Source: Periweissella ghanensis (lineage in GTDB: Bacteria > Bacillota > Bacilli > Lactobacillales > Lactobacillaceae). From it: 64,000 nucleotides of DNA. This document shows positions 1 to 10,749 of this stretch, one piece after another. Within the stretch, counting starts at the first letter, position 1; each line of letters opens with the position of its first letter. The notes beneath the pieces were generated by a model. It worked only from the letters and a program-made list of their open reading frames with translations, had not been told where the DNA came from and did no database searches. The DNA lies in NCBI RefSeq assembly GCF_918814755.1, contig NZ_CAKKNT010000008.1:1-64000 (forward strand), written 5' to 3'. Made by a program: the position numbers and the translations under genes.

Positions 1-17
1 CGCTATGAATTACAAAA

Positions 18-50
18 AAGCGACCAGCTCGAATTTCGAGCTAGTCGCTT
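18..50 (-). terminator. Rho-independent terminator after ppaC
   Basis: Long near-perfect inverted repeat (AAGCGAC/GTCGCTT arms around an AGCTCGAA core). On the minus strand it is followed by a T run (positions 14-19). It lies about 90 bases past the ppaC stop codon. Confidence 0.75.
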
Positions 51-141
51 AACCGAATAAACGGATTTATTCAATTTTTAGGTCCATCAGTACCATTTGA
101 CTTAGAACCTATTTTCTTAGCTTTTTTATTTTAATTTATCA

Positions 142-1062
142 TTAGAACGCAGCTGTCAATGGTGGCACAACTTGCTTCTTACGTGAAACAACGCCTGGCA
201 AGGCCAAACGGTTGTTAGCTAAAGTACCATTAAAGGCGGCTTCAACTGGTGCGGTTGGTTCACCAACTACTAATAATTCTGAATCTGAAGTTAAGATGTT
301 AGTAACAACAAACAAGAATAAGTCGTAGCCATTTTTAGCATTTTCAGCGGTCATAACTTCTTCCAAGGCTGCTTGACGTTCAAAAACTTCAGCAATGTCA
401 ACTGTGTTAACTTGACCAATCCGAACTGTCTTACCACCCATTTCAAATGACTTAGCGTCACCTTCAAGGAGTTCAAGTTCTGTCTTAGTTGATAAGTTAG
501 TACCAGCTTTTAACATTTCAAGACCGTATGATTCAAAATCAACGTCGGCAATTTCAGCTAAAGTCTTAACGGCAATCTTATCAAATTCAGTCGTTGTTGG
601 TGATTTCAACAACAATGTGTCAGAGATGATAGCAGAAAGCATCAAACCAGCAATTTGGGCTGGAATTTCAACTTTGTTTTCGTTGTACATCTTCAAAAGA
701 ATTGATGACGTTGCACCAAGGGCTTCGGCACGAATAAACAATGGAGCTGCTGTTTCCAAAGCAAACTTGTGGTGATCAACGATGTTAGTAATTTCAACTT
801 CAGCTAAATCGCTAACTGATTGTTGGCTTTCGTTGTGGTCAACTAATACAACCGCTTCGACTTCTGGTTTAGCCGCAGCAATCACACGGGGTGCTGAATA
901 ATCGAAGTGACGCAATGCAAATTGCGTTTCTTCGTTAGGTGTTCCTAAAGCCACGGCTTCAGTTTCTTCACCAAGTTGGTTCAACAAGTGTGAGTAAGCA
1001 ATTGCAGCTACAATCGCATCAGTATCTGGGTTTGAGTGTCCGAAAACAAGTTTCTTGGTCAT
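142..1062 (-). CDS. ppaC: Manganese-dependent inorganic pyrophosphatase (family II)
   Basis: Hydrolyses cytosolic pyrophosphate to phosphate, pulling biosynthetic reactions forward. The 306-residue protein has the family II (DHH phosphoesterase) motifs: FGHSNPDTDAI near the N terminus with the metal-binding His and Asp residues, LVDHNE near residue 75, and IVDHHKF (the DHH signature) near residue 95. The C-terminal DHHA2 domain ends in PGVVSRKKQVVPPL, with the substrate-binding SRKKQ. The length is typical. I chose the ATG at 1062: an AAGGAGT ribosome site lies at 1067-1074, and an in-frame TTG further upstream would leave that site inside the gene. It appears monocistronic, with a terminator at 18-50. 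Confidence 0.95.
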   Translation of the reverse strand: MTKKLVFGHSNPDTDAIVAAIAYSHLLNQLGEETEAVALGTPNEETQFALRHFDYSAPRVIAAAKPEVEAVVLVDHNESQQSVSDLAEVEITNIVDHHKFALETAAPLFIRAEALGATSSILLKMYNENKVEIPAQIAGLMLSAIISDTLLLKSPTTTEFDKIAVKTLAEIADVDFESYGLEMLKAGTNLSTKTELELLEGDAKSFEMGGKTVRIGQVNTVDIAEVFERQAALEEVMTAENAKNGYDLFLFVVTNILTSDSELLVVGEPTAPVEAAFNGTLANNRLALPGVVSRKKQVVPPLTAAF

Positions 1063-1175
1063 AATTGACTCCTTCAATTATTAAATTATTAATCTGTTAT
1101 TACCATTATAGCCAATTTTGAGCATTACTCCAACAAAAAAACTGCTAAAATCCGACAAAATTAACTAGTTAAATC

Positions 1176-1502
1176 TTAGGCTTGGTACATTGTTGATGGG
1201 ATGAAATTAACTTGATAAGCGGTGCCCAATTCAGCTTGGACCTTAGTAGTTAATACCCGTCCCGCTTGATTGTGCGCAACTTCCGTAAATTGTTCGCCGG
1301 GAATCAACTGTTCAGTTTCCCAATCAACCCAACTACCAAAATCATTCGCCCATGTATTTAATGCCGCCTGTAAATCAGCTGTTAGTGGGACATCATACGT
1401 ATCAAGATTATCACCACAGACCGCACACCATAAGGGATCGGCTCCCATATCGGCTTCAATGTTTAAAGTTTTAATTTGTGAACAGGCACAAAGTTGTTCC
1501 AT
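1176..1502 (-). CDS. Small hypothetical protein with N-terminal CxC and CxxC pairs
   Basis: A 108-residue soluble protein I do not recognise. The N terminus carries two cysteine pairs, CAC near residue 5 and CAVC near residue 27. They could form one metal site (CxC-N20-CxxC), which is an inference. The rest is acidic, with several Trp residues (WANDFGSWVDWETEQ) and no membrane segment. It starts at an ATG with a GGAGCGC-type site just upstream and sits between ppaC and a LysR regulator, all on the minus strand. The terminator at 1526-1560 separates it from the LysR gene. The reading frame is convincing; the function is unknown. Confidence 0.65.
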   Translation of the reverse strand: MEQLCACSQIKTLNIEADMGADPLWCAVCGDNLDTYDVPLTADLQAALNTWANDFGSWVDWETEQLIPGEQFTEVAHNQAGRVLTTKVQAELGTAYQVNFIPSTMYQA

Positions 1503-1525
1503 AATGCGCTCCTTTTTTACAAAAG

Positions 1526-1560
1526 AAAGGCCCGCACACCATGGCGGTATGTGGACCTTT
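1526..1560 (-). terminator. Terminator between LysR gene and the 108-aa gene
   Basis: Inverted repeat of about 15 bp with G-U pairs around a five-base loop. On the minus strand it is followed by CTTTTG and then a second T-rich stretch. It lies directly after the LysR stop codon. Confidence 0.6.
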
Positions 1561-1571
1561 CATAATAATTA

Positions 1572-2543
1572 TTAATCGTCAACGTGTTGGAGCATTTCCA
1601 AACGTTCTTCATAACCGTGACCTGCTAAGTACTCATCAAAAGCAGTTAAGAAGTTAGCAATCCGTGGAATTTCACTCTTATCAGTCCGGTAAACGAATGA
1701 TAAATCAAATTTCACACTTGGTTCAAATTGCGTTGCAAAAGTCTTACCACCCAAGTTAGCTTGGTGACTAGTAATAAATGACTTAGGTAATGCTGTGTAT
1801 GAACCAGTTTGCTTAGCAAAACGTAAAATTTGGTTTGGTGTTGAAAAACGTGCTACTGATTTAGGTAAATCAAGTAAGTGGTTTTTGTAGATTTCACGAA
1901 TAGTTTGATCAATGTAGTAGTTTTCAGGATAAGTTACCCAGTTTTCGCCCAAAGTTTCCTTCAAACGAATCTTATCAAGATCAGCTAATTCTGGATTACT
2001 GTGAACAAACAACAAATCTTCTGTCATGATGCTCTTAGCTTGGTATGGCTTCCAGTTTTTAATTGATTCATCTGGTAAGTACATAATTGCCAAGTCAATC
2101 CGATTGTTTTCAAGCCGTTCCCAGATTTCCTTACGGCTAAGTGTAAAGAACGTCACGCGAACATCTGGATGATCCTTATAGTAGTTCATGATGAAGTCTT
2201 CTACCACACGATCTTCAATTGATGAAAGCATCCCAATCGTAATTTCACCTTGCGTAGCAGATGTTGATTGTTGAATTTCATCAGTTGCCCGGTTAAGCAA
2301 TTCGTAAATTTCTTGCGTTGCATTAAGCATTGTTAACCCAGCGTCAGTCATGCGTAATTTCTTACCGATTGAATAAAACAATGGTGCCCCCACTGTCCGT
2401 TCCAACTTTTTAATTTGTTGCGTTAAAGCTGGTTGTGTGATTCCCAAAATTTGAGAAGCTTGTGTATAGTTCATCGTTTCTGACAATTGTAAAAAGTATG
2501 ACAATGTCTTTGATGAAAAAATATTTTCTTGGGTTGTCTTCAT
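1572..2543 (-). CDS. LysR-family transcriptional regulator
   Basis: A 323-residue LysR-type regulator. The winged helix-turn-helix is at residues 12-72 (TMNYTQASQILGITQPALTQQIKKLE, broken here as TMNYTQASQILG / ITQPALTQQI). The effector domain follows, starting at GEITIGMLSSIED. The effector and target are not deducible. Downstream genes (108-aa protein, ppaC) are beyond a terminator, so it is probably a single gene. Its upstream region (2550-2600) is very AT-rich and holds ATAGT...ACTAT arms at 2564-2597 that could be an autoregulatory site. AGGAGT lies about 10 bases upstream of the ATG. Confidence 0.88.
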   Translation of the reverse strand: MKTTQENIFSSKTLSYFLQLSETMNYTQASQILGITQPALTQQIKKLERTVGAPLFYSIGKKLRMTDAGLTMLNATQEIYELLNRATDEIQQSTSATQGEITIGMLSSIEDRVVEDFIMNYYKDHPDVRVTFFTLSRKEIWERLENNRIDLAIMYLPDESIKNWKPYQAKSIMTEDLLFVHSNPELADLDKIRLKETLGENWVTYPENYYIDQTIREIYKNHLLDLPKSVARFSTPNQILRFAKQTGSYTALPKSFITSHQANLGGKTFATQFEPSVKFDLSFVYRTDKSEIPRIANFLTAFDEYLAGHGYEERLEMLQHVDD

Positions 2544-2643
2544 AGTCCCTTACTCCTATTTATATAGTTATTATATTATATATAATACCTATACTATAAG
2601 TTAATAGCAAGTATTTTAACTTTGAATTTATAAAAGAAGCTAT

Positions 2644-2676
2644 AAATAACTAATAAAAAAAAGAAATTAGTTATTT
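2644..2676 (-). terminator. AT-rich hairpin after parC
   Basis: Arms AAATAACTAAT (2644-2654) and ATTAGTTATTT (2666-2676) lie just past the parC stop. On the minus strand the loop, rather than the 3' side, is T-rich, so terminator strength is uncertain. Confidence 0.4.
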
Positions 2677-2705
2677 TTTAAATAATTTTAGCCTTACTTA
2701 AGAAC

Positions 2706-5153
2706 CTAATTGCTAACCATCGCTAAAATTTTACTAATCATTCGAATTGGTTGCCCTTCAACATCGATATCAATCACAAAGGTCCCATTTGAATACCCTG
2801 AACTAACCGGATAGTTAGCCGGAATAATATCATGGACTAAATTACGACTAGTAATGACTTCTAATGGTGCTAATGGATCAACAATCACGCAAGCGGCGAC
2901 AATTTCATGCGGCTGTGCTTTTAGTTCACGTAAAATCATACTACCACGCCGGGCTCGACTCGTGACGGCAATATCACTAACCGGCATGCGCTTAAAGGCT
3001 CCGCGTTGAGTAACAATCCCAATCTCATCAGTGGCCTTAACAATTAACGCACTAGCAATTATTTCGTTGTCCCGTAGATCCATCGCACGGACCCCAGCGG
3101 TACGAGCGCCAGTAACAGACACTTCGGTTAAATCATATTGGACGGCGTATCCAACATTTGATAGTAAACTAACTTGTACCCCAGTTGTGCCCGTTGCAAC
3201 AAAATTAACAGACACAATTTTGGCGGTGGCATCTTTAAGTTTCATCGCCACGGCGGCCCGCTTGCGATAAGTCCGACTAGGTGTCAAATCAGCAAAAGTG
3301 GTTTGCTTAATCCAACCATCCGAAGTCGTTAAGATAAAGTTACCCACCGTTTCTAATGAATCAAAAATCATCACTGATAACATTTCTTCATCCGAATCAA
3401 GCCCGTTAATGGTTTGTGAAACGTGTTCACCGGTGTCTTTCCATTTCACATCGCTAATTTCATGCACTGGGCGGTAAATCAAATTACCTTTGTTAGTGAA
3501 AATGAAGACGTGTGATAATGTATTTACTTTTTCAAGGAAAATTGGTTGATCATCTTCACGCAACCCATTTTCAGTCGCATCACTGGCATTAAATGAGCGA
3601 ATTGATGAACGTTTAACATACCCTGAGCGTGATACTAATAACATGACATCTTCATCAGCAATCATGACCGTTTGATCAATTTTAAGTTCTTCAACTTGTG
3701 CTTCAATTTCTGCTTTACGATCACTACCGAATTCCTTAGCAATTGCTTTCAGTTCTTTACGGAGAACTTTGTTCAATTCCTTAGGATCAGCCAAGATTAA
3801 TTCATATTCCGCAATCGTGGCTGCTAATTCACTAGCTTCAGCTTCTAATTGCGTCACGTCAGTATTGGTTAAGCGGTACAATTGCAAGGTCACAATCGCT
3901 TCGGCTTGTGCATCCGTAAAGCCAAATTTAGTCATGATGTTTTCTTTAGCATTTTTACGGTTTTCACTCTGCCGAATGGCCGTCACAACTTCATCAAGAA
4001 TGGAAATCATTTTGATTAATCCCGCAACGATATGTTGACGTTTTTGGGCTTTAGCTAAATCAAAACGCGTCCGTTTCGTGATGATTTCTTTTTGGAAATC
4101 TAAATAGGCTTGTAATGCCGTCAATAACCCAACCCGTTCTGGGCGTTGGTTATTAATGGCCACCATGTTGAAGTTATACGTAATTTGTAAATCGGTCTTT
4201 TTAAATAAATATGCTAAAATCCCATCGGCATTGGCATCTTTATTTAATTCAATGACAATTGAGAGTCCTTGACGGTCAGATTCATCACGCACTTCCGAAA
4301 TCCCAGCGACATCTTTGTTAAGCCGGATTTCATCCATTTTCTTAACTAATTGGGCTTTGTTAACTTCATATGGAATTTCAGTCACTTCGATTTGTTGCTT
4401 ACCACCACGAATCGTGGAAATCTTCGTTCGCGAACGTAAAACAATCCGGCCTTTACCAGTTTCGTAGGCTTTTTTAATCCCATCAATCCCTTGAATAATC
4501 CCACCAGTTGGGAAATCTGGACCTTTAACAAATTCCATCATGTCATCTAGCGTTGCCTGCGGGTGGGCTAATAAGTACACCAATGCATCAATTACTTCAC
4601 GTAAATTGTGTGGTGGAATATCAGTTGCATACCCCGCTGAAATCCCAGTGGCCCCATTAACTAATAAATTGGGGAAGTGAGCTGGTAACACAGTTGGTTC
4701 GTATTCGGTATCATCAAAGTTCAAAACCATTTCGACGGTTTCTTTATCCAAATCACGTAATAACTCACCCGCAATTTTACTCAAACGAGCTTCCGTATAC
4801 CGCATCGCCGCCGCTGGATCAGCATCAATTGAACCATTATTCCCATGCATTTCAATTAATGGTTCCCGCAATTTCCAGTCTTGTGACATCCGGACCATTG
4901 CTTCATAAATTGATGAATCTCCATGGGGGTGATAATTACCCATTACGTTACCAACCGATTTGGCTGATTTACGGTAGGCCTTATCAAAAGTATTACCATC
5001 TTTATTCATGGCATACAAAATTCGGCGTTGCACTGGTTTTAAACCATCCCGAATATCAGGCAACGCCCGTTCTTGGATGATGTATTTAGAATACCGTGCA
5101 AACCGGTCCCCAATCACATCTTCTAAGGCTAATTCTTGAATATTGTCAGCCAT
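2706..5153 (-). CDS. parC: DNA topoisomerase IV subunit A
   Basis: The breakage-reunion subunit of topoisomerase IV, which decatenates daughter chromosomes using ATP hydrolysis by ParE. The 815 residues have family length. The active-site Tyr is residue 119 in [10 protein letters not shown]. The quinolone-determining region reads HGDSSIYEA with Ser80 and Glu84, the residues usually found in quinolone-sensitive strains. The C-terminal half carries the six-bladed beta-propeller repeats. It lies 34 bases downstream of parE and is surely cotranscribed. Assignment to ParC rather than GyrA rests on the parE neighbour, the starting motif [15 protein letters not shown] and the absence of a GyrA box. 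Confidence 0.96.
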   Translation of the reverse strand: MADNIQELALEDVIGDRFARYSKYIIQERALPDIRDGLKPVQRRILYAMNKDGNTFDKAYRKSAKSVGNVMGNYHPHGDSSIYEAMVRMSQDWKLREPLIEMHGNNGSIDADPAAAMRYTEARLSKIAGELLRDLDKETVEMVLNFDDTEYEPTVLPAHFPNLLVNGATGISAGYATDIPPHNLREVIDALVYLLAHPQATLDDMMEFVKGPDFPTGGIIQGIDGIKKAYETGKGRIVLRSRTKISTIRGGKQQIEVTEIPYEVNKAQLVKKMDEIRLNKDVAGISEVRDESDRQGLSIVIELNKDANADGILAYLFKKTDLQITYNFNMVAINNQRPERVGLLTALQAYLDFQKEIITKRTRFDLAKAQKRQHIVAGLIKMISILDEVVTAIRQSENRKNAKENIMTKFGFTDAQAEAIVTLQLYRLTNTDVTQLEAEASELAATIAEYELILADPKELNKVLRKELKAIAKEFGSDRKAEIEAQVEELKIDQTVMIADEDVMLLVSRSGYVKRSSIRSFNASDATENGLREDDQPIFLEKVNTLSHVFIFTNKGNLIYRPVHEISDVKWKDTGEHVSQTINGLDSDEEMLSVMIFDSLETVGNFILTTSDGWIKQTTFADLTPSRTYRKRAAVAMKLKDATAKIVSVNFVATGTTGVQVSLLSNVGYAVQYDLTEVSVTGARTAGVRAMDLRDNEIIASALIVKATDEIGIVTQRGAFKRMPVSDIAVTSRARRGSMILRELKAQPHEIVAACVIVDPLAPLEVITSRNLVHDIIPANYPVSSGYSNGTFVIDIDVEGQPIRMISKILAMVSN

Positions 5154-5187
5154 TGAATTCTCCTTTTATCAGTAGTTCATTTTTGTC

Positions 5188-7242
5188 TTAATCTTGCCAA
5201 CTAGTAATCATTGGTTCGTTATCACCTAAATCAAGCTCAACTTCGGTTGGTTCAACCTCAGTTACTGCCGTAATTGGTTCATTTTCATTTAAAGTTTGGG
5301 TTGTATCTAGAATTGAGTCTTCTTCATTTAAGTTAAAGGCGACGTTTTCTTCAATCCATTTACGACGTGGTTCAACTTTATCACCCATTAAGGTCGTAAC
5401 ACGCTTTTCAGCTAACATGGCATCATCAATCTTAACCCGAATCAAAGTCCGCGTTTCTGGATCCATCGTAGTTTCCCACAATTGATCCGCATTCATTTCC
5501 CCCAACCCTTTAAACCGTTGTAAGGCATAGCCGCGACCAAAATCAGCTTCTTTTTGGGCTAGTTGCTCATTGGTCCAAGCATAATCAATTTTTTGTGACT
5601 TACCAGCCCCTTTAGACAACTTGTAAAGCGGTGGCAAAGCAATGTACACTCGGCCAGCTTCAATCATTGGGCGCATGTATTTATAAAAGAATGTTAAGAG
5701 CAAGGTTTGAATGTGTGCTCCATCGTCATCGGCATCGGTCATAATAATGACTTTACTGTAATTGGCATCGTCAATATTAAAATCAGCCCCGACAGAAGCC
5801 CCAATTGTGTAAATCATCGTTGAAATTTCTTCGTTTTTCAAGATGTCAGCTAACTTAGCTTTTTCGGTATTCAAGACCTTCCCACGTAATGGTAGGATGG
5901 CTTGGAATTTACGATCACGCCCTTGTTTAGCAGAACCACCGGCAGAATCCCCTTCGACAAGGAACAATTCATTTTTGGCGGCATTTTTTGATTGGGCTGG
6001 GGTTAACTTACCAGAAAGCAACCGTTCTTGCTTACCACGTTTTTTACCACTACGACTTTCATCACGGGCTTTTCGGGCTGCTTCACGGGCTTCGCGAGCT
6101 TTTAAGGCTTTGCGAATTAATGATTGTCCAAATTCACCATTTTCCATCAAGTAGAAACTTAGTTGTTCACTAACAACCGTGTCAACAATCGAACGAGCTT
6201 CAGGGGTACCAAGTTTATCCTTGGTTTGCCCTTCAAATTGCAAAATTTCTTCCGGCACACGTAATGAGATAACCGTTGCTAAACCTTCACGGACATCGGA
6301 ACCTTCTAAGTTCTTATCCTTTTCTTTCAACAAGCCAATCTTACGTGCGTAATCATTAAACGCTTTCGTCCAAGCGGAACGGAATCCCGCTTCATGCGTT
6401 CCCCCATCCGGCGTGCGCACGTTATTAACAAATGACAAGGTTGTTTCCGTGTAGCCATCGTTATATTGCGCCGCAACTTCAACTTCCACATTTTGACTAA
6501 TCCCGTCAAAATACATCACATCACCAAGGACTTCTTTATCTTCATTCAAGTATGAAACAAACTCTTTAATCCCATCTTGATAGAAAAATTCTTCGTGGCG
6601 TTCTTGGTTATTGCGTTCATCAGTTAACGTAATTTTGATATTTTTCAATAAGAACGCTGATTCACGTAAACGTTCCGCTAACGTATTAAAATTGTAAACC
6701 GTCGTTGAGAAAATCTTTGGATCTGGTTTAAACGTTAACGTTGTCCCTGTATGTTCCTTAGTTTTACCTAAGTTTTCAAGGGTGCCCACGGGCGTTCCAC
6801 CGTTAACGAAGTCTTCTTGAAACTTTTGCCCGTCACGGACAATTGTAACCGTTAAAGCTTCACTAAGGGCGTTAACAACTGAAGAACCCACCCCATGGAG
6901 TCCTCCCGAGGTCTTATAACCCCCTTGACCGAACTTACCACCCGCGTGGAGCACCGTCAAAATAACTTCGGGGGTTGGTTTACCAGAAGCGTGCATCCCA
7001 ACAGGCATTCCACGACCATGATCGACAACCGTAATTGAGTTATCGGCATGGATCGTTACATCAATTGTGTCACCGTAGCCAGCTAGGGCTTCGTCGACTG
7101 CATTATCAACAATTTCATAGACTAAGTGGTGTAATCCACGGCCGTCTGTTGAACCAATATACATCCCAGGGCGCTTACGAACTGCTTCGAGGCCCTCAAG
7201 GACGGTAATGGAATCTTCTGAGTATTCAGGTTTTTGCGCCAT
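5188..7242 (-). CDS. parE: DNA topoisomerase IV subunit B
   Basis: The ATPase subunit of topoisomerase IV. The N-terminal GHKL ATPase shows EIVDNAVDEA (Mg-binding Asn), DHGRGMPVG and GGLHGVGSSVVNALS. The transducer domain follows. The TOPRIM domain has EGDSAGGSAKQGRD and DADDDGAHI, and the C terminus has RFKGLGEMN. The 684 residues are somewhat longer than many ParE proteins because of an acidic tail of about 40 residues (rich in Glu, Thr and Asp). The start ATG has GAGGGAATC upstream. First gene of the parE-parC operon. Confidence 0.96.
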   Translation of the reverse strand: MAQKPEYSEDSITVLEGLEAVRKRPGMYIGSTDGRGLHHLVYEIVDNAVDEALAGYGDTIDVTIHADNSITVVDHGRGMPVGMHASGKPTPEVILTVLHAGGKFGQGGYKTSGGLHGVGSSVVNALSEALTVTIVRDGQKFQEDFVNGGTPVGTLENLGKTKEHTGTTLTFKPDPKIFSTTVYNFNTLAERLRESAFLLKNIKITLTDERNNQERHEEFFYQDGIKEFVSYLNEDKEVLGDVMYFDGISQNVEVEVAAQYNDGYTETTLSFVNNVRTPDGGTHEAGFRSAWTKAFNDYARKIGLLKEKDKNLEGSDVREGLATVISLRVPEEILQFEGQTKDKLGTPEARSIVDTVVSEQLSFYLMENGEFGQSLIRKALKAREAREAARKARDESRSGKKRGKQERLLSGKLTPAQSKNAAKNELFLVEGDSAGGSAKQGRDRKFQAILPLRGKVLNTEKAKLADILKNEEISTMIYTIGASVGADFNIDDANYSKVIIMTDADDDGAHIQTLLLTFFYKYMRPMIEAGRVYIALPPLYKLSKGAGKSQKIDYAWTNEQLAQKEADFGRGYALQRFKGLGEMNADQLWETTMDPETRTLIRVKIDDAMLAEKRVTTLMGDKVEPRRKWIEENVAFNLNEEDSILDTTQTLNENEPITAVTEVEPTEVELDLGDNEPMITSWQD

Positions 7243-7420
7243 TTAGATTCCCTCTTTCATTTAATTAATCTTTTTAATTTTATTTTATTTATTTGTAACA
7301 GACAAGCGAACATTCCTAATTTAATCGTCTTTTACTAAATTAGCTTACACTTTTTTTATTAGTGCGTAAATATATGCCTTCTATCATAACGCTTTTATTA
7401 ACTAACCCGCAAGCAAAAAC

Positions 7421-7446
7421 CCGGCAGACTCAGGTGAATCTACCGG
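7421..7446 (-). terminator. Terminator of the dnaG-rpoD unit
   Basis: Stem CCGG-AGA-TCA with G-U pairs and a two-base loop, followed on the minus strand by GTTTTTG. It lies 20 bases past the rpoD stop codon. Confidence 0.75.
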
Positions 7447-7465
7447 ATTGCTTAATTGTATTCAA

Positions 7466-8584
7466 TTAGTCCATAAAGTCCTTCAATTGCTTTGAACGTG
7501 AAGGATGGCGTAACTTCCGAAGGGCTTTAGCTTCGATTTGACGAATCCGTTCACGCGTAACCCCAAAGACCTTACCAACTTCTTCAAGTGTCCGTGTGCG
7601 ACCATCTTCAAGACCAAAACGTAACCGCAGCACGTTTTCTTCACGGTCTGTCAAAGTATCAAGGACGTTTTCAAGTTGTTCTTTCAACATTTGGTACGCG
7701 GCTGAATCAGCTGGTGAAGTCGCGTCTTGGTCTTCAATAAAGTCCCCAAGATGTGAATCATCCTCTTCCCCAATTGGTGTTTCCAATGAAACTGGTTCTT
7801 GAGCAATTTTAAGGATTTCACGCACTTTTTCAGTTGGCATATCCATTTCGGCCCCAATTTCTTCAGGCGTAGGTTCACGTCCTAAATCTTGTAGTAATTG
7901 GCGTTGAATCCGAATTAATTTGTTGATTGTTTCAACCATGTGTACAGGAATCCGAATTGTCCGGGCTTGGTCAGCAATGGCACGCGTAATCGCTTGACGA
8001 ATCCACCAAGTTGCATACGTTGAGAATTTGAAACCTTTACGGTAATCAAACTTTTCAACGGCCTTCATAAGTCCCATGTTACCTTCTTGGATTAAATCAA
8101 GGAATTGCATCCCCCGACCAACATACCGTTTGGCAATTGACACAACCAAACGTAAGTTAGCTTCGGCAAGTTCTTGCTTGGCAATTTCATCCCCTTGTTC
8201 GATTCGAAGTGCCAAAGCAACTTCTTCATCCCCAGTAAGCAATGATACTCGACCGATTTCTTTCAAGTACATACGCACAGGGTCATTGATTTTAATTGAA
8301 CCAGGGGCAGTATCAGCAGCGGCTAATTCTTTTTTAGTTGGCGTTGCTTTAGTCTTCTTTAAGACGTGTTCTGAAGGGTTACCCTTTTCATCGACGATTG
8401 AAATACCGGCATCTTCAACCTTTTCAATCAAAACATCAAGTTGTTCTGCATTGAGTTGGTGTTTTTTAGCAATTTCATTTTCTAAAGTATCGTAATTGAT
8501 TTCTTTAGTTGCTTTGTATTCTTTAATCAAAGCTTTTACATCGCTATCAAATGCTTTTTGGTCAAACTCTTTCTTTTCAGCCAT
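7466..8584 (-). CDS. rpoD: Primary sigma factor RpoD (sigma-A)
   Basis: The housekeeping sigma factor. The 372 residues match the short sigma-A form of Firmicutes. Visible regions are 1.2 ([11 protein letters not shown]), 2.3-2.4 ([18 protein letters not shown], the -10 recognition helix), 3 and 4.2 ([19 protein letters not shown], the -35 recognition helix), ending in [13 protein letters not shown]. An acidic, lysine-rich N-terminal region (about residues 1-95) replaces a full region 1.1. It lies 20 bases after dnaG in the conserved macromolecular synthesis order, without the rpsU gene seen in many relatives. The ribosome site is GGGGG upstream of the ATG. Confidence 0.97.
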   Translation of the reverse strand: MAEKKEFDQKAFDSDVKALIKEYKATKEINYDTLENEIAKKHQLNAEQLDVLIEKVEDAGISIVDEKGNPSEHVLKKTKATPTKKELAAADTAPGSIKINDPVRMYLKEIGRVSLLTGDEEVALALRIEQGDEIAKQELAEANLRLVVSIAKRYVGRGMQFLDLIQEGNMGLMKAVEKFDYRKGFKFSTYATWWIRQAITRAIADQARTIRIPVHMVETINKLIRIQRQLLQDLGREPTPEEIGAEMDMPTEKVREILKIAQEPVSLETPIGEEDDSHLGDFIEDQDATSPADSAAYQMLKEQLENVLDTLTDREENVLRLRFGLEDGRTRTLEEVGKVFGVTRERIRQIEAKALRKLRHPSRSKQLKDFMD

Positions 8585-8604
8585 ATGGGCCCCCTTATTG
8601 GTTG

Positions 8605-10434
8605 CTATTGTTGGGCATGGTGTTGCCGTAACAAGATGATGTATTCATTAGTTAGCGTCACTAACAATTCGTTGTTCCCAAGTTGTTGTGCTTCGCTAAT
8701 TTGTTGCATTTTGTGTTTAATTTGATCAGCTAGTGGTGTCACATTCATAATCTGATCAACGAGTTGCTTAACAGCTGGTAATGACGGTTGTGAAATCATG
8801 ACGTCATTTTCCAAGTCCGTTAATGCCCGTGCCAGATTGTTATCATTTAGATAATCAAGGAATAACCCTAAATCATATTGATTATGGGTACTCCAGTAAC
8901 CTTGTGCGAGCAAGAATAGCGTTTCGTATTCCAACTTAGTAAAATGAAAATCACTAATTGACGTTACTTCTTGCCAGACATGCCAATCATGTAACATCCA
9001 CATCAGCAATGTCCGTTCCGCTCGTTCTGTTCGACTGCGCACTTTAAGTTGTGGCTCTGGTAAAATAGCAGCCTGTTGGCGAGTACGCTTACCATCCCGT
9101 GCTTGATTATCCTGTGGTGTTTGTTTAATCAAATAGCTTAGTTGTTCGTTAAGACTGGCGGCCCCAACGTTAAACTCAGTGGCTAACTGATTAACTTGCA
9201 AATCACGTTCCAATGGATTATCGACCGTTGCTAATATCTTGAGAACTTCGTCTAAGTATGCGAGCTTTTCGGCTTCATTAGCTAGATTACGACCTTGCTT
9301 TAAATAACGCATTGCAAACGTTACCGGCGTTTCTAAGCCATGGGTTAACGCATTCGTAAATTCGGTTTCCCCAAACTTACGTAGATATTCATCCGGGTCT
9401 AAGCCATCTGGTAAATTGATAATCTGAATCTTTAAAGCTGGGGCAACTTGTGTGATTAAATCAATCGCACGTTTAGTTGCTGCTTGGCCTGCATGATCAC
9501 CATCATAGGCAATCAAGACTTGGTTAGCAATCCGACTAATCTTTTGGACTTGTTCAACGGTTAGTGACGTTCCCATGGACGCCACCCCATTTTGAACGCC
9601 CGCAGAAAATGCGGCAATCACATCCATGAAACCTTCAAACAAAATAATATCTTTACTGCGTTTAACCGGATTTTTGGCTAAATCAAAATTAAACAATTCC
9701 TGACTCTTGTTAAACAAGACACTTTCAGGTGAATTAATATATTTTGCTTGCTCATCATGAGCCAGTGATCGACCCGAAAAGGCAATTACCTGACCATTAC
9801 TATTGCGAATTGTAAATAATACACGATTAACAAAGCGATCTCTTAATGAGCCGTCTTCATTTTCGACAAACAATTCACTTTGACGAAGTAGCTGATAATC
9901 AATCCCTCGTTCTTGGAAGAATGGTAACAGTAATGATTCTTTAGGTGCATAGCCCAAATGGAATAAATCTAAAGTCTCATCACTCAGTCCCCGTTGGTGT
10001 AAGTAATCTAATGCCTCTTGACCAGCACTCGTATTCATCAACATGTGATGGTATAACTTAGCGGCTTCCGTATATAAATCATATAACGCGGCGTGCTCAC
10101 TAACTGGCTTACTAGTATTAGCACCTTCTAGATACTGTTGATCAATATCAATATGTGCAATCTTAGCAACTTCAAGAACCGCTTCTGGGAACGAAAGATT
10201 TTTCATCTCAATTAAGAATTGAAAAACATTCCCACCGCGTCCACAAGAGAAACAGTGAAAAATCTGTTTCTGTTCATTAACTGAGAATGAAGGTGTCCGT
10301 TCATCATGCCATGGACACTTGCCAAATAAGTTGCGACCTTGTTTGTGAAGTTGGACGTATTCACTAACGACATCCGTAATATTGACGGCTGTGCGGACCT
10401 GATTAATAACTTCTTCTGGTATGCGTGTAGCCAA
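8605..10434 (-). CDS. dnaG: DNA primase
   Basis: Synthesises RNA primers at the replication fork. The 609-residue protein has the CHC2 zinc finger ([11 protein letters not shown] ... HCFSCGRGG, residues 41-67) and the TOPRIM core ([23 protein letters not shown]). The C-terminal DnaB-binding domain is poorly conserved, as expected. The start is a TTG at 10434: the downstream [14 protein letters not shown] matches family N termini, and an in-frame TGA lies just upstream. A TTG start may keep translation low, as suits a protein needed in few copies. First gene of dnaG-rpoD. Confidence 0.95.
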   Translation of the reverse strand: MATRIPEEVINQVRTAVNITDVVSEYVQLHKQGRNLFGKCPWHDERTPSFSVNEQKQIFHCFSCGRGGNVFQFLIEMKNLSFPEAVLEVAKIAHIDIDQQYLEGANTSKPVSEHAALYDLYTEAAKLYHHMLMNTSAGQEALDYLHQRGLSDETLDLFHLGYAPKESLLLPFFQERGIDYQLLRQSELFVENEDGSLRDRFVNRVLFTIRNSNGQVIAFSGRSLAHDEQAKYINSPESVLFNKSQELFNFDLAKNPVKRSKDIILFEGFMDVIAAFSAGVQNGVASMGTSLTVEQVQKISRIANQVLIAYDGDHAGQAATKRAIDLITQVAPALKIQIINLPDGLDPDEYLRKFGETEFTNALTHGLETPVTFAMRYLKQGRNLANEAEKLAYLDEVLKILATVDNPLERDLQVNQLATEFNVGAASLNEQLSYLIKQTPQDNQARDGKRTRQQAAILPEPQLKVRSRTERAERTLLMWMLHDWHVWQEVTSISDFHFTKLEYETLFLLAQGYWSTHNQYDLGLFLDYLNDNNLARALTDLENDVMISQPSLPAVKQLVDQIMNVTPLADQIKHKMQQISEAQQLGNNELLVTLTNEYIILLRQHHAQQ

Positions 10435-10468
10435 TAACCATCACCAACTTTCTTTTTAAAGCCATTAA

Positions 10469-10497
10469 AAGTCGTGCCCAAAAACTGGACACGACTT
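10469..10497 (-). promoter_or_regulatory. Leader hairpin of dnaG-rpoD (possible attenuator)
   Basis: Twelve-bp arms AAGTCGTG-CCA / TGG-CACGACTT with one mismatch and a five-base loop lie between the dnaG promoter (10522-10550) and the TTG start. On the minus strand the stem is followed by TTTTAATGG, a short T run. E. coli has a terminator-like attenuator at the same place before dnaG; the analogy is an inference. Confidence 0.5.
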
Positions 10498-10521
10498 AAT
10501 CAATTTTCAACTTCAATCATT

Positions 10522-10550
10522 ATTATAGCAACATCCCCAAGGTTTGTCTA
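10522..10550 (-). promoter_or_regulatory. Sigma-A promoter for dnaG-rpoD
   Basis: Minus strand -35 TAGACA (10545-10550), 17-base spacer, -10 TATAAT (10522-10527). It lies within the 309-base gap 10441-10749, which otherwise holds only the leader hairpin and the recO terminator. Confidence 0.7.
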
Positions 10551-10687
10551 TTATTTTTGTCAAGGGGTTGACAATTTTCGTTTAAGTTATTCAGTCGGCA
10601 TGTTGTATATAGCAATTAATCTAACATTTTATTATTATGTAAACCACACCCATTAAATAAATGCCATCCACCAGCTTTTAGTCCAGT

Positions 10688-10747
10688 AAAAAACACCAAA
10701 TGGGCCGCCAATGCTGCAAATTGCATCGCTTCTCAGTTGGTGTTTTT
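10688..10747 (-). terminator. recO terminator with a long loop
   Basis: Arms AAAAACACCAA (10689-10699) and TTGGTGTTTTT (10737-10747) enclose a loop of about 37 bases. T runs flank it on both strands. It starts two bases after the recO stop codon. Confidence 0.6.
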
Positions 10748-10749
10748 AC

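Noticed and set aside
1270-1575. 101-codon plus-strand frame opposite the 108-aa gene
   Set aside because: Shadow of the minus-strand frame; no ribosome site and it runs through the LysR terminator.
2706-5153. Possibility that the parC gene is gyrA
   Set aside because: It directly follows parE in operon order and lacks a GyrA box in the C-terminal domain.
10474-10656. Small plus-strand frame in the dnaG upstream region
   Set aside because: It covers the dnaG promoter and leader hairpin, has no ribosome site and no recognisable protein features.
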